Part shown: in pieces, positions 49,130-58,138 of the stretch
How positions within the stretch are numbered: position 1 is the first letter of the stretch
How the letters are laid out: every line of letters starts with the position of its first letter
Assembly (NCBI GenBank): GCA_035690495.1
Contig: DASSKK010000095.1
Span: 31,108 to 95,107 of the forward strand
DNA from: DASSKK01 sp035690495
GTDB lineage: Bacteria; Actinomycetota; Actinomycetes; Propionibacteriales; Nocardioidaceae
Direction of reading: 5' to 3'
DNA length: 64,000 bases
Program-made: the position numbers and the translations under genes
Notes under the pieces: generated by a model
What the model saw: only the letters and a program-made list of their open reading frames with translations
Database searches by the model: none
What the model was told of the DNA's origin: nothing

Positions 49130-49921
49130 TCAGGCGACCTGCAGCGAGCGCTTCGACAGCCCCATCCAGTAGCCGTCGATGCGCTGCTCGCCAGGGGTCT
49201 CGGGATCCGTGGCGGCACCCAGGGTCACGAAGAGCGGCGTGTAGTGCTCGACGGTCGGGTGCGCGAAGGGCATCCCGGGCGCCTTCGAGCGGTACGCCGC
49301 CAGCGCGTCGACGTCGCCCCGGGCGAGCGCCTCCCCTGCCCAGGCGTCGAACTCGCGCGACCAGCCCGGCGCGTCCGCGTCGATGCGGAACTCGCGCAGG
49401 AACGGCAGCCCGTGGGTGAGGAAGCCGGAACCGATCACCAGCACGCCCTCCTCGCGCAGCGGGCGGAGACGTGCGCCGAGCGCCAGAAGGCGGTGCGGGT
49501 CCTGGGTCGGCAGCGACATCTGCACGACGGGGATGTCGGCCTCCGGGTACATGATCTTCAGCGGCACCCAGGCGCCGTGGTCGAGCCCGCGGCTCGGATG
49601 CTGGTGCACGGGCTCGTCATCCGGCATCACGGCCGCCACCCGGCGCGCCAGCGCGGAGCTGTCCGGCGTCGAGTAGGTCATCTCGTAGTAGCGCTGCGCG
49701 AAGCCACCGAAGTCGTAGACCAGCGGCGTCCCCGCTGCAGTGGCGGAGAGGCTGACCGGTGCTGACTCCCAGTGCGCGGAGACGATGAGGATCCCGCTGG
49801 GACGAGGAAGATCGTGCGCCCATGCGGACAGCTGGCCGCTCCACAGCGGGTCGTCGAGCAAAGGGGGAGCGCCGTGTCCGATGTAGAGGGCGGGCATCGC
49901 GGGGGAAGTCGTCTCGGTCAT
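49130..49921 (-). CDS. LigB/DODA-type class III extradiol dioxygenase family protein
   Basis: A 263-residue soluble enzyme of the 4,5-DOPA-dioxygenase/YgiD branch. The putative metal histidines are in YIGHGAPPLL and VSAHWES, with further conserved histidines in GLDHGAWVPLKIM and GFLTHGLPFL. These enzymes cleave catecholic rings; the bacterial substrate is often unknown. The promoter has TAGGCT seven bases before the ATG, so the mRNA is probably leaderless. It is divergent from a MarR regulator that shares a palindromic operator. Confidence 0.88.
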   Translation of the reverse strand: MTETTSPAMPALYIGHGAPPLLDDPLWSGQLSAWAHDLPRPSGILIVSAHWESAPVSLSATAAGTPLVYDFGGFAQRYYEMTYSTPDSSALARRVAAVMPDDEPVHQHPSRGLDHGAWVPLKIMYPEADIPVVQMSLPTQDPHRLLALGARLRPLREEGVLVIGSGFLTHGLPFLREFRIDADAPGWSREFDAWAGEALARGDVDALAAYRSKAPGMPFAHPTVEHYTPLFVTLGAATDPETPGEQRIDGYWMGLSKRSLQVA

Positions 49922-49939
49922 GCCGGCAGCCTAGCCGGT

Positions 49940-49961
49940 AACAGTTGAAGCATCAAGTGTT
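49940..49961. promoter_or_regulatory. MarR-type palindromic operator in a symmetrical divergent promoter
   Basis: AACA-TTGA-GC-TCAA-TGTT palindrome (22 bases, two central mismatches), centred between the dioxygenase and MarR genes. Both flanking promoters carry the same TAGGCTGCCG box, seven bases from each ATG, so the whole 59-base gap is nearly symmetrical. Confidence 0.75.
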
Positions 49962-49980
49962 GGTGGGTTAGGCTGCCGAC

Positions 49981-50451
49981 ATGACCGAGTGGCTCGACGA
50001 GGCCGAGCAGCGCGCCTGGCTGCGGCTTGCCGGAGTGATGCTGAAGCTGGCCCCCGCGCTCGACTCTCAGCTGCAACGCGACAGCGGTCTGACCCACTTC
50101 GACTACCTGTGCCTGGCGATGCTCTCCGAGACCGACCGGCGCACGCTGACGATGAGCGAGCTCGCCGGACGGACCAACTCGTCGCTGTCACGGCTCTCGC
50201 ACGTCGTCTCCAAGCTGGAGCGACGCGGCTGGGTCGCGCGCAACCCGGCCCCCGAGAGCAGGAGGGTCACCCTCGTCTCGCTCACCGAGGAGGGCTGGCA
50301 GGTGCTCGTCGCAGCAGCGCCCGGGCACGTCGCGACGGTCCGTGCGCTGGTGTTCGACGGGCTCGGGCGTTCCGAGGTCGCCGGCCTCGAGCGCGTCGCC
50401 GGCCGGATCGTCGAGCACATCGACGCGAGCGGGCTGTCCTCCACCTGCTGA
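49981..50451 (+). CDS. MarR-family transcriptional regulator
   Basis: A 156-residue winged-helix regulator: LTMSELAGRTNSSLSRLSHVVSKLERRGWVAR is the MarR recognition helix and wing. TAGGCT seven bases before the ATG indicates a leaderless transcript. It probably controls itself and the divergent LigB-type dioxygenase through the 49940-49961 operator, with a phenolic ligand as inference. Confidence 0.9.
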   Translation: MTEWLDEAEQRAWLRLAGVMLKLAPALDSQLQRDSGLTHFDYLCLAMLSETDRRTLTMSELAGRTNSSLSRLSHVVSKLERRGWVARNPAPESRRVTLVSLTEEGWQVLVAAAPGHVATVRALVFDGLGRSEVAGLERVAGRIVEHIDASGLSSTC

Positions 50452-50463
50452 CTGTCGGTGGGC

Positions 50464-51165
50464 TCACGGCAGGCGCCAGTCCACGGGCTGGCCGCCGGCC
50501 CGCACCAGCAGCTCGTCGACCCGGCTGAACGGGCGCGACCCGAAGAAGCCCCGCGACGCCGACAGCGGCGACGGGTGCGCCGACTCGACCCTGGGCACCG
50601 GGCCGAGCAGCGGTGCGAGGTTCTGCGCGTCGCGGCCCCACAGGATCGCCGCCAGCGGTCCGCCTCGACCGGCAAGCGCGGTGATCGCCTGCTCGGTCAC
50701 CCGCTCCCAGCCCTTCCCGCGGTGCGAGGCCGGAGTGCCCGGCGACACGGTGAGGCACCGGTTGAGCAGCATCACCCCCTGCTCGAACCACGGGGTCAGG
50801 TCGCCGTTCGTCGGCGGGCCGACGCCGAGGTCGGCGTACAGCTCGCCAAAGATGTTCACCAGGCTCTTGGGGAGCGGGCGCACGTCAGGGGCCACCGAGA
50901 AGCTCAGCCCCACCGGGTGGCCGGGGGTGGGGTAGGGGTCCTGGCCGACCACCAGCACGCGTACGTCGGACATCGGGCGGCTGAACGCGCGCAGGATGGC
51001 GTCGCCTGCGGGCAGGTAGCGCCTGCCGGCGGCGATCTCCGCGCGCAGGAACCGCCCCATCGCCGCGATGTCGTCCTCGACCGGTGCGAGCGCCCGCGCC
51101 CAGTCCGGGGCGACCAGCCCGCGCTCGACCAGACCCGCCAGTGTGCCGCCCATGGGCACACACAT
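50464..51165 (-). CDS. ung: Uracil-DNA glycosylase (family 1)
   Basis: DNA-repair enzyme removing uracil, 233 residues from the ATG at 51165 (ATG 51153 is equally possible). Motif A is VVGQDPYPTPGHPVGLSFS with the catalytic Asp. The uracil-pocket Asn is in MLLNRCLTVSPGTPASHRGKGW. Motif B is HPSPLSASRGFFGSRPFSR with the catalytic His. The usual GQDPYH tyrosine-histidine is GQDPYP here, as in many actinobacteria. Confidence 0.93.
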   Translation of the reverse strand: MCVPMGGTLAGLVERGLVAPDWARALAPVEDDIAAMGRFLRAEIAAGRRYLPAGDAILRAFSRPMSDVRVLVVGQDPYPTPGHPVGLSFSVAPDVRPLPKSLVNIFGELYADLGVGPPTNGDLTPWFEQGVMLLNRCLTVSPGTPASHRGKGWERVTEQAITALAGRGGPLAAILWGRDAQNLAPLLGPVPRVESAHPSPLSASRGFFGSRPFSRVDELLVRAGGQPVDWRLP

Positions 51166-51181
51166 TAGAGCGGGCAGGCCG

Positions 51182-51499
51182 TCATGCTTCCGCGGACTTC
51201 TCGTCCTGGTCTGCGAGGTACGCCGCGTTGCCGCGGATGGCCGCTTCGTAGCGGAGGATCTCCGGTGTCCTGAGGCGGTCGGCCACCAACTCCAGCATCG
51301 CTGCCAGGGCGGCGTCCGGGCGGCCCGCCGCGTGCAGGGTGAGCGCTTCGAAGACCCGCAGCGACTCCGACTCGGGGAACCTTCCCCGGGCATCCTCGAA
51401 GACGGTCGCGGAGTCCTCGAAGCGCTCGAGATTGCGCAGCGAGCTGCCGTACTGGAGCAGGCATCTGCGGAGGGTGTCGCCGCTCGAGCCGCGCTGCAT
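51182..51499 (-). CDS. Truncated tetratricopeptide-repeat protein
   Basis: A 105-residue helical protein: LLQYGSSLRNLERFEDSATVFEDARGRFPESESLRVFEALTLHAAGRPDAALAAML is the TPR_5-type repeat pair. Relatives I recall carry ~50 more N-terminal residues with another repeat. Here the frame begins abruptly six bases after the upstream gene's stop, so the 5' end has probably been lost. Possibly expressed by read-through, otherwise a remnant. Confidence 0.6.
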   Translation of the reverse strand: MQRGSSGDTLRRCLLQYGSSLRNLERFEDSATVFEDARGRFPESESLRVFEALTLHAAGRPDAALAAMLELVADRLRTPEILRYEAAIRGNAAYLADQDEKSAEA

Positions 51500-51505
51500 G
51501 TCCCG

Positions 51506-52945
51506 TCAAACGGGCTTGGGAGGCCGGCGTGACGGCCTCGACAGCCGGTCCAGGAAAGCGGTCAGCAGTGCCTCGCGCAGGCGCGGTGTGGCCAGGTCGA
51601 GCAGCGCGTTGACCGGCGCCATCCGCTCCGGGAGTACGCCGTCTTCTCCGGCCATCCCGGCGGCGTCCAGAAGCCCGTCGAAGTCGTCGTCGCTGAGCGT
51701 CGCGGGGTCGAGGGCACGCACCACGTCGGCCACGCCGGGGTCGACACCCACCGGGCCGACCGCCACCGCCCGGCGTACCGCCTCACCGAGCACGGCGCAG
51801 AACTCCTCGACGTGCGTCGCCGTGGCCGCACTCAGCGACAGGTGCAGCGTCGGCGCCGCGCCCGCGTGGGACAGCTGCGGCTGCACGTACCAGCCGGCGG
51901 CGTTCACCTCGTCGGCGATCGTGAACACGTCGCACGTCTCGTCCGCAGCCAGCGCGACGAGCGTCGAGTCGGGCGAGGCGACCACGTGCAGCGCCGGGAT
52001 CTCGGCGAGCCCTGCCAGCAGCCGGTCCATCCCATCGAGCACCTGGGCGGCCAGGCCGAGGTAGCCGTCGTCACCGATGTGGTGGACAACCGCCCAGGCC
52101 GCGGCCAGCGGCCCACCGGACTTGGTGGACTGGGCGGTCGAGTTCAGCATCGTGTAGCCCGGCCAGTCCGCCCACGCGAAGAACTGCGGCCGGCGCAGGT
52201 CGGGCGTGCGGTGCAGCAGAAGGGAGGCGCCCTTGGGGGTGTAGGCGTACTTGTGCAGGTCGACCGAGATGCTGGCGACCCCGTCGACCGCGAAGGTCCA
52301 CGGCGGCACGTTGCGGCCGAGCCTGGTGGCGTAGGGCAGCACCCAGCCGCCGATGCACGCATCGACGTGGCAGCGGATGGCGTAGCTCGAGGCGATGCCA
52401 GCCAGCTCAGGGACCGGGTCGACGACTCCGTGCGCGTAGGACGGGGCGCTGGCCACCACCAGCACGCACGATCCGTCGAGCTCGTCCACGGCCGCGGCCG
52501 TCGCCGCCGGGTCCGCGCGGTAGTCGTCGCGGACCGGCACGACGACCGTGCGCACCCCGAAGTAGTGCGCGGCCTTGTGGAAGGCGGCGTGGGCAGTCGA
52601 AGGCAGCACCATCGCGGGCGCGGTCACGTCCGGCCGGGCGTCCCGAGCCGCCTGTACGGCGAGCAGGATCGACTCGGTCCCGCCGGAGGTGGCGGTGCCG
52701 ACCGCGGTGGCGGGTGCGTCGAGCAGGTCCGCGGCGAAGCCAACGAGCTCGTTCTCTATCTGCAGCAGGCTGGGGAACGCCGTCGGGTCGAGGCCGTTGC
52801 TGGCCCCGAACTCCGTGAGCGCGTGCAGGCCGACCCGGTCGGCCTCGGCCAGGCCGCTGTCGTAGACGTAGGCCAGCGTCCGTCCGCCGTGGGTGGGCAG
52901 GTCGTGGGCGCGCAGCGCCTCGAGCTCGGCGAGGATGTCTCTCAC
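51506..52945 (-). CDS. Sphingosine-1-phosphate lyase-like PLP enzyme
   Basis: A 479-residue fold-type-I PLP enzyme of the group II decarboxylase/S1P-lyase family. Diagnostic stretches are GTATSGGTESILLA, LPSTAHAAFHKAAHYFGV, the PLP-contact CHVDACIGGW and the Schiff-base Lys232 in ISVDLHKYAYTPKGASLLL. These fit S1P lyase better than glutamate or aspartate decarboxylase. There is no N-terminal membrane helix. GTG 52945 overlaps the stop of the MFS_2 transporter gene, so the two form an operon. It would cleave a phosphorylated sphingoid-like base to an aldehyde and phosphoethanolamine, but the true substrate is untested. Confidence 0.8.
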   Translation of the reverse strand: MRDILAELEALRAHDLPTHGGRTLAYVYDSGLAEADRVGLHALTEFGASNGLDPTAFPSLLQIENELVGFAADLLDAPATAVGTATSGGTESILLAVQAARDARPDVTAPAMVLPSTAHAAFHKAAHYFGVRTVVVPVRDDYRADPAATAAAVDELDGSCVLVVASAPSYAHGVVDPVPELAGIASSYAIRCHVDACIGGWVLPYATRLGRNVPPWTFAVDGVASISVDLHKYAYTPKGASLLLHRTPDLRRPQFFAWADWPGYTMLNSTAQSTKSGGPLAAAWAVVHHIGDDGYLGLAAQVLDGMDRLLAGLAEIPALHVVASPDSTLVALAADETCDVFTIADEVNAAGWYVQPQLSHAGAAPTLHLSLSAATATHVEEFCAVLGEAVRRAVAVGPVGVDPGVADVVRALDPATLSDDDFDGLLDAAGMAGEDGVLPERMAPVNALLDLATPRLREALLTAFLDRLSRPSRRPPKPV

Positions 52946-54288
52946 AGCGTCTCCTCGGTCGGGGAAAGTACGGCGGCCGTCACGTCCGCAGCCGTCAGCT
53001 GGTAGCCGCGCAGCCACAGCAGGCTCAGCAGCGTGAGCGCCGCGGGCAGCAGCGAGAAGCCGAGCACGATCGCGGTCCGCGCCGACGCCGGCTCCGCGAT
53101 GGTCCCGGACGTCGACGACACGTAGCCGCCTGCGGCCAGCACCAGCGCGTAGATCCCCGGCCCGAGGGCCAGACCCAGTGTCTCGCCGGCGGTCCATACC
53201 CCCGTGTAGACACCGACGCGGTTCTGCCCGGAGCGCGTCGCGTCGACCGCCGCGGTGTCGGCCAGCATCGCCAGCGGGAACACCTGCGCCCCGGCGTAGC
53301 CGACGCCGACCAGCCCGGTCGCAGCGTAGACACCGACCGACGGCAACGACTGCGCGAACACGAGCACGAGCGCCCCGGCCGCCAGGCACAGCGACGATGC
53401 GACGTACCCGTTGCGCTTGCCGACCCGCCCGCCGGCAGCGGCCCACACCGGGGTGAGCAGCAGGGCCGGCCCGACGAAGCAGCCGAACAGCACCGTCGAC
53501 GCACCGGGGTCGTGGAGCACGTGACGCGCCAGGTAGTCGACTCCGGCGAGCATCGCGCCCGTGGCGAGCGCCTGGAACACGAACGTGCTGAGCAGCGCCC
53601 GGAAGTCGCGCGACTGGCCGACCACCCGCAGCTGGTTGCGCAGCGACCCGGCCGCGGCGGTGACCGTGCCGACCGGTGCGCGGCGGGTGCCGGCATACGC
53701 GCCGAGCGTGCCGACCAGGATCAGTATGGCCACGAAGACGCCCATCGCGCGGTACCCGGGCCGGCCGCCGAGCGCGTCGCGGATCGCCGGCGCCGACGCG
53801 CCGCTGAGCAGGATCGCGAACGCCAGCAGCGCGACCCGCCAGGTCATCAACCGCGTCCGCTCGGCGTAGCTGTCGGTGATCTCGGCGGGCATCGCCACGA
53901 ACGGCACCTGGAAGAAGGCGTACGCCGTGGCGCAGGCCACGAACGTCACGACTACCCACAGCGCGTCGCCGACCCGGCCGCCGAGCGGAGGCCCCGCGAA
54001 CAGCAGCGCGAAGCAGACCGCGAGCGCCACCCCGGCCCGCAGCAGGAACGGACGTCGCGGGCCTCGCGGCGAGACCGACCGGTCCGAGACGCGGCCGGCG
54101 ATCGGGTTCAGCACCACGTCCCACGCCTTGGGCGCGAAGACGATGACTCCGGCGAGGGCCGCGGGGACGCCGAGCGTGTCGGTCAGGTACGGGAGCAGCA
54201 GCAGCCCGGGGACGGTGCCGAACGCGCCGGTGGCGACCGACCCGGCGCCGTAGCCGACCCGCACCCCCCGCGAGAGCTCCCCACCCAT
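52942..54288 (-). CDS. MFS_2 (GPH/MelB/Mfsd2-type) transporter
   Basis: A 448-residue, twelve-helix symporter of the GPH/MFS_2 group. KAWDVVLNPIAGRVSDRSVSPRGPRRPFLL is the family's loop 2-3 motif, and FFQVPFVAMPAEITDSYAERTRLMTWR the helix 4-5 motif. The group includes sugar symporters (MelB) and the animal Mfsd2 lipid transporters. It is coupled to the S1P-lyase-like gene by a GTGA overlap, which hints at a lipid-like or amino-sugar substrate. Confidence 0.85.
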   Translation of the reverse strand: MGGELSRGVRVGYGAGSVATGAFGTVPGLLLLPYLTDTLGVPAALAGVIVFAPKAWDVVLNPIAGRVSDRSVSPRGPRRPFLLRAGVALAVCFALLFAGPPLGGRVGDALWVVVTFVACATAYAFFQVPFVAMPAEITDSYAERTRLMTWRVALLAFAILLSGASAPAIRDALGGRPGYRAMGVFVAILILVGTLGAYAGTRRAPVGTVTAAAGSLRNQLRVVGQSRDFRALLSTFVFQALATGAMLAGVDYLARHVLHDPGASTVLFGCFVGPALLLTPVWAAAGGRVGKRNGYVASSLCLAAGALVLVFAQSLPSVGVYAATGLVGVGYAGAQVFPLAMLADTAAVDATRSGQNRVGVYTGVWTAGETLGLALGPGIYALVLAAGGYVSSTSGTIAEPASARTAIVLGFSLLPAALTLLSLLWLRGYQLTAADVTAAVLSPTEETL

Positions 54289-54318
54289 GCCCCGCAGGCT
54301 ACCGATGTCGGTGCGGTC

Positions 54319-55098
54319 TCATCGCGGGTAGGCGGCCAGCAGGTCCTTGCGGACCACCCGGGCGTGCGCGATCAGCCGCAGCAGCACCCCGGCGACGATC
54401 GCCTGCCCGGCCATCAGTCCGATCAGCACCAGGATCTGGGCAGCCCCGGCCTGCAGCGGGGTGCCGCCGCCGAGCAGCACGCCGATGAACGCGCCCGGCA
54501 GCGTCACCAGCCCGACGGTGCGGGTCTGGTCCAGTCCGGGGGTGAGCGCCTCCTTCGCGGTGGGCGCCATCACCTCGAAGGCGGCCTCCGGGCTGCTCAG
54601 TCCGAGGGCGAGCCCCGCCTCGTAGGTGCCGAAGCTGCCACCGATCTCGTCGTACGCCCGCCGGCCGGTCAGTGTCGCGGCGGTCATCATGTTGCCGATC
54701 ACGATCCCGGCGATAGGCACGATTCCCTTGCCGTTCAACGGGATCACGCCCGAGGCGAAGATCAGCACCAGGACGGGTGCCGCCCCGGACGCGATCGCCA
54801 CGCCCACCCACGGGATCTGCCGCCGAGGCACCCGGATGCGCCCCGAGGACGTGAACGTCGCGACGGCGAACATCAGGCAGGCGAACGCCACCGACCACCA
54901 CAGCGACGCCAGCGCCGCGGCGATCACCACCGAGACCACGGCCAGCTGGACGACCGCGCGCCCGGCGGCGGTGAGGTGGTTGCGCTCGACGCCGAGCCGG
55001 CCGACGTAGCTGGCGGCTACCGCGACCGCCAGCAGGACCGCGAGCACCACCGCCAGCCGCCAGCTCGGCGACGGCGCGATCACCACCAGGGCGGCCAC
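54319..55098 (-). CDS. FetB/UPF0014-family ABC permease
   Basis: A 259-residue membrane protein from GTG 55098. It has the UPF0014 signature IPLNGKGIVPIAGIVIGNMMTAATLTGRRAYDEI and LVTLPGAFIGVLLGGGTPLQAGAAQ. In E. coli FetAB this permease exports iron. The partner ATPase is not adjacent here and must be elsewhere or missing. Confidence 0.88.
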   Translation of the reverse strand: MAALVVIAPSPSWRLAVVLAVLLAVAVAASYVGRLGVERNHLTAAGRAVVQLAVVSVVIAAALASLWWSVAFACLMFAVATFTSSGRIRVPRRQIPWVGVAIASGAAPVLVLIFASGVIPLNGKGIVPIAGIVIGNMMTAATLTGRRAYDEIGGSFGTYEAGLALGLSSPEAAFEVMAPTAKEALTPGLDQTRTVGLVTLPGAFIGVLLGGGTPLQAGAAQILVLIGLMAGQAIVAGVLLRLIAHARVVRKDLLAAYPR

Positions 55099-55132
55099 GG
55101 CTCAGCGACGCTGGGCACCATCTGGTCCACGC

Positions 55133-56629
55133 TCAGGAGGCCTGGGACGGATGCAGGTGCTTGTGGTGCGGGGGCCGCACCTCGCCGAGCGCCTTGAGGA
55201 ACTTCGCCGCCCAGCTGGACACGTCGTTCTCCAGGACGGTCTTGCGCATGGCGCGCATCCGCTTGGTGAGCTCCTTCGGGTCGGCGCCCAGCGCCTCCAC
55301 GATCGCGCTCTTCATCCCGTTCACGTCGTAGGGGTTGACCAGGTAGGCCTGCCGGAGCTCGTCGGCGGACCCGGCGAACTCGGAGAGCACGAGTGCCCCG
55401 TCGTCGGTGTAGCGGCAGGCGACGTACTCCTTGGCCACGAGGTTCATGCCGTCGCGCAGCGGCGTGACGACCAGCAGGTCCGCGGCGCGGTAGAGCGCGG
55501 CCATCTCCTCGCGGGGGTAGGAGGAGTGCAGGTAGGAGATCGCCGGCTTTCCGATCCGGCCGAGGTCGCCGTTGATGCGGCCCACCAGCTGGTCGATGTT
55601 GTTGCGCAGTCGCCGGTACTGGGCGACCCGCTCCCGCGAGGGCGTGGCGACCTGGACGAAGACGGTGTCGTCGACCGACAGGATGCCGTCGGCCACCAGC
55701 TCGCCGTAGGCGCGCAGCCGGTCGTAGATGCCCTTGGTGTAGTCGAGCCGGTCGATGCCGAGAAGCAGGTTCCGGGGGCCGCCGAGCTGCTCGCGGATCT
55801 GCTTGGCGCGGTGCTGCACGGGTGCGGAACGGGCCAGCTCCTCGAACCCCGCCGAGTCGATGGAGATCGGGAACGCACGAGCCTGCACCACCCGGCCGTC
55901 CGGCAGGTACACCAGGTCGCGGTGGGTCTTGTGGCCGACGCGCTGACGCACCAGGCGTACGAAGTTCTGGGCAGCACCGGGCCGCTGGAAGCCGACCAGG
56001 TCGGCGCCGAGCAGCCCTTCGAGGATCTGGCGGCGCCACGGAAGCTGCCCGAACAGCTCGGTGGGCGGGAACGGGATGTGCAGGAAGAACCCGATGCGCA
56101 GGTCCGGCCGGAGCTCGCGGAGCATCGCCGGAACCAGCTGCATCTGGTAGTCGTGGATCCACACGGTCGCGTGCTCCGCGGCGACGTCGGCGGCCTTGTC
56201 GGCGAACCTTCGGTTCACCTGCAGGTAGGAGTCCCACCACTCGCGATGGAACTCGGGCTTGGCGACCACGTCGTGGTAGAGCGGCCACAGGGTGCCGTTG
56301 GAGAAGCCTTCGTAGAACTCCTCGATCTCGTCGTCGGACAGCGGCATCGGCACCAGCTGCAGCTCGTCCTCCACGAACGGCCTGTCCTCGGAGCCCCGTC
56401 CGCCGGTCCAGCCGATCCAGGCGCCGTCATGCGCGCGCATCACCGGTTCGAGGGCGGTGACCAAGCCGCCCGGTGACCTCCGCCACGACACCGAGCCGTC
56501 GTCCTCGACGATCCGGTCCACCGGCAGGCGGTTCGCGACGATGACGAGGTCGGCCCCGATGTCCGCGGCGCGACGCGCGCCCGCTGTCTTCCCTGGCCTG
56601 CCCACTGGACTCTCTGGGTGCGGTGTCAC
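55133..56629 (-). CDS. otsA: Trehalose-6-phosphate synthase OtsA
   Basis: GT20 enzyme joining UDP-glucose (or GDP/ADP-glucose) to glucose-6-phosphate, 498 residues. Motifs are VIVANRLPVDR, SPGGLVTALEPVM, VWIHDYQMQLVPAMLREL, GIDRLDYTKGIYDRL and the nucleotide-sugar loop LRDGMNLVAKEYVA. A ~25-residue N-terminal tail precedes the fold. The matching phosphatase otsB is 2 kb away on the other strand, separated by three genes. Confidence 0.95.
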   Translation of the reverse strand: MTPHPESPVGRPGKTAGARRAADIGADLVIVANRLPVDRIVEDDGSVSWRRSPGGLVTALEPVMRAHDGAWIGWTGGRGSEDRPFVEDELQLVPMPLSDDEIEEFYEGFSNGTLWPLYHDVVAKPEFHREWWDSYLQVNRRFADKAADVAAEHATVWIHDYQMQLVPAMLRELRPDLRIGFFLHIPFPPTELFGQLPWRRQILEGLLGADLVGFQRPGAAQNFVRLVRQRVGHKTHRDLVYLPDGRVVQARAFPISIDSAGFEELARSAPVQHRAKQIREQLGGPRNLLLGIDRLDYTKGIYDRLRAYGELVADGILSVDDTVFVQVATPSRERVAQYRRLRNNIDQLVGRINGDLGRIGKPAISYLHSSYPREEMAALYRAADLLVVTPLRDGMNLVAKEYVACRYTDDGALVLSEFAGSADELRQAYLVNPYDVNGMKSAIVEALGADPKELTKRMRAMRKTVLENDVSSWAAKFLKALGEVRPPHHKHLHPSQAS

Positions 56630-56660
56630 GGTCAGCTCTCAGCTCCTCACACCCCCGACC

Positions 56661-57686
56661 CTAGTCGTTGCGCCAAGCAGGCGTCCGGGAGTCCTCACCG
56701 GGGTAGGCGACACCGATCTGCGCGCGGATCGCGTCCATCAGTCGCAGGAGAGCCACCGTCTCGGCCAGCGGCACCAGCGGACTCTCGGTCTCGCCGGTGC
56801 GCAGGCAGCGCACCACCTCCAGCGCTTCGTCGGCCAGCCCGGTCCCGGTGCGCTCGTCGGTGAGCGTCTCGGTCCCGTCCGCGGTGCTCCACGTCGCCGA
56901 GGTCGGGTGGTGGAACGGTGCCGCGATGTCGACGCGGCCGAGATCGGTCGCGATCGACGCGGTGCGCGGCGACCATGCGGTCATCGTGGCCGACAGCGAC
57001 GCGACCGCGCCGGAGCCGTAGCCGAGCGAGAGCGACAGGTCGAGGTCGGCGCCGGCGTCGGAGAGGCTGGCCGCCGCGGCCACCGTGGCCGGCTCGCCGA
57101 GGAACAGGTGCGCGAACGTCAGCGGGTAGACGCCCATGTCCAGCAGCACCCCGCCACCCAGCGCGGGATCCAGCAGCCGGTCTGTCGGCGGTGCGTCCAC
57201 GCGGAAGCCGAGATCGGCGCGGACCTGGCGGACCTCGCCGAGCGTGCCGGCCCGGTGCATCCGTTGCAGCCGCCGCACCAGCGGGTTGCAGCGCATCCAC
57301 ATGGCCTCCATCAGGAACAGTCCGCGGTCGCGGGCCAGTGCGACCAGCTCCTCGGCGTCGGCGGCGTTGAGCGTGAAGGCCTTCTCGCACAGCACCGGCT
57401 TGCCGGCCTCCAGCGCGAGCCGGACGTGCTCGGCGTGCAGGGCGTGCGGCGTCGCGATGTAGACCACGTCGACATCGGGGTCCTCGACCACCGCCCGGTA
57501 GTCGCCGTACGCCTTACCGACGCCGAACTCCGCCGCGAACGCGTCGGCGGACTGCTGTCGGCGCGCGCCCACCGCGGCGATCGTGCAGTCGGGCAGGAGG
57601 GCGAGGTCGCGGGCGAAGGAGTGCGCGATCGACCCGGTGGCCAGGAAGCCCCATCGCACCGGCCGGTCGTCGGGAAGTGGACGCAT
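56661..57686 (-). CDS. Gfo/Idh/MocA-family oxidoreductase
   Basis: A 341-residue NAD(P)-dependent sugar dehydrogenase-like protein from ATG 57686. The Rossmann motif is GFLATGSIAHSFARDL, followed by YIATPHALHAEHVRLALEAGKPVLCEKAF, the EKP-type motif in which Pro is replaced by Ala. LLDMGVYPLTFAHLFLG carries the catalytic-region residues. The substrate is unknown; possible relatives include trans-dihydrobenzenediol and inositol dehydrogenases. It is next to otsA but 31 bases apart. Confidence 0.85.
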   Translation of the reverse strand: MRPLPDDRPVRWGFLATGSIAHSFARDLALLPDCTIAAVGARRQQSADAFAAEFGVGKAYGDYRAVVEDPDVDVVYIATPHALHAEHVRLALEAGKPVLCEKAFTLNAADAEELVALARDRGLFLMEAMWMRCNPLVRRLQRMHRAGTLGEVRQVRADLGFRVDAPPTDRLLDPALGGGVLLDMGVYPLTFAHLFLGEPATVAAAASLSDAGADLDLSLSLGYGSGAVASLSATMTAWSPRTASIATDLGRVDIAAPFHHPTSATWSTADGTETLTDERTGTGLADEALEVVRCLRTGETESPLVPLAETVALLRLMDAIRAQIGVAYPGEDSRTPAWRND

Positions 57687-57838
57687 CGCACTATTGTCGC
57701 GGCTGGTGGGTCCCCGCCCGACACCGGCAAGACCGGGCAGAAACCCGCGAGACATGGCCGCGGGCGAATCACAACGATGTGGTTCATCACCTATGCTGGG
57801 GCTCGACCGATCGACGAGACGCCACGGGAGTCGACCTC

Positions 57839-58135
57839 ATGGATGCCGCCAACGCGCTGAACGCAGGCCAGCAGGCACAGGCCGAGGAGCTGTCCGAACG
57901 CGACCGCGACATCCTCGAGTTCGAGCGACAGTGGTGGAAGTACGCCGGCGCCAAGGAGCAGGCGGTCCGCGAGAAGTTCGACATGTCCTCCACGCGCTAC
58001 TACCAGGTGCTCAACGCCCTGATCGACCGCCAGGAGGCCCTGGAGTTCGACCCCCTGCTGGTGCGGAGGCTGCGCCGGCTGCGCGCGGCCCGCCAGCGCG
58101 CCCGCTCGGCGCGCCGTCTCGGCTTCGAGGTCTAG
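57839..58135 (+). CDS. DUF3263 protein
   Basis: A 98-residue helical protein from ATG 57839 (GGGAG upstream). The DUF3263 core is ILEFERQWWKYAGAKEQAVREKFDMSSTRYYQVLNALIDRQEAL, which looks like a helix-turn-helix-type small protein restricted to actinobacteria. The neighbouring LytR_C gene starts three bases after its stop, a conserved pairing. Confidence 0.85.
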   Translation: MDAANALNAGQQAQAEELSERDRDILEFERQWWKYAGAKEQAVREKFDMSSTRYYQVLNALIDRQEALEFDPLLVRRLRRLRAARQRARSARRLGFEV

Positions 58136-58138
58136 CCG

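Noticed and set aside
53512..55197. 561-codon plus-strand open frame across the MFS_2 and FetB-like genes
   Set aside because: The composition is Arg/Gln/His/Asp-rich as expected for a shadow frame, and it spans two genes with clear families on the other strand.
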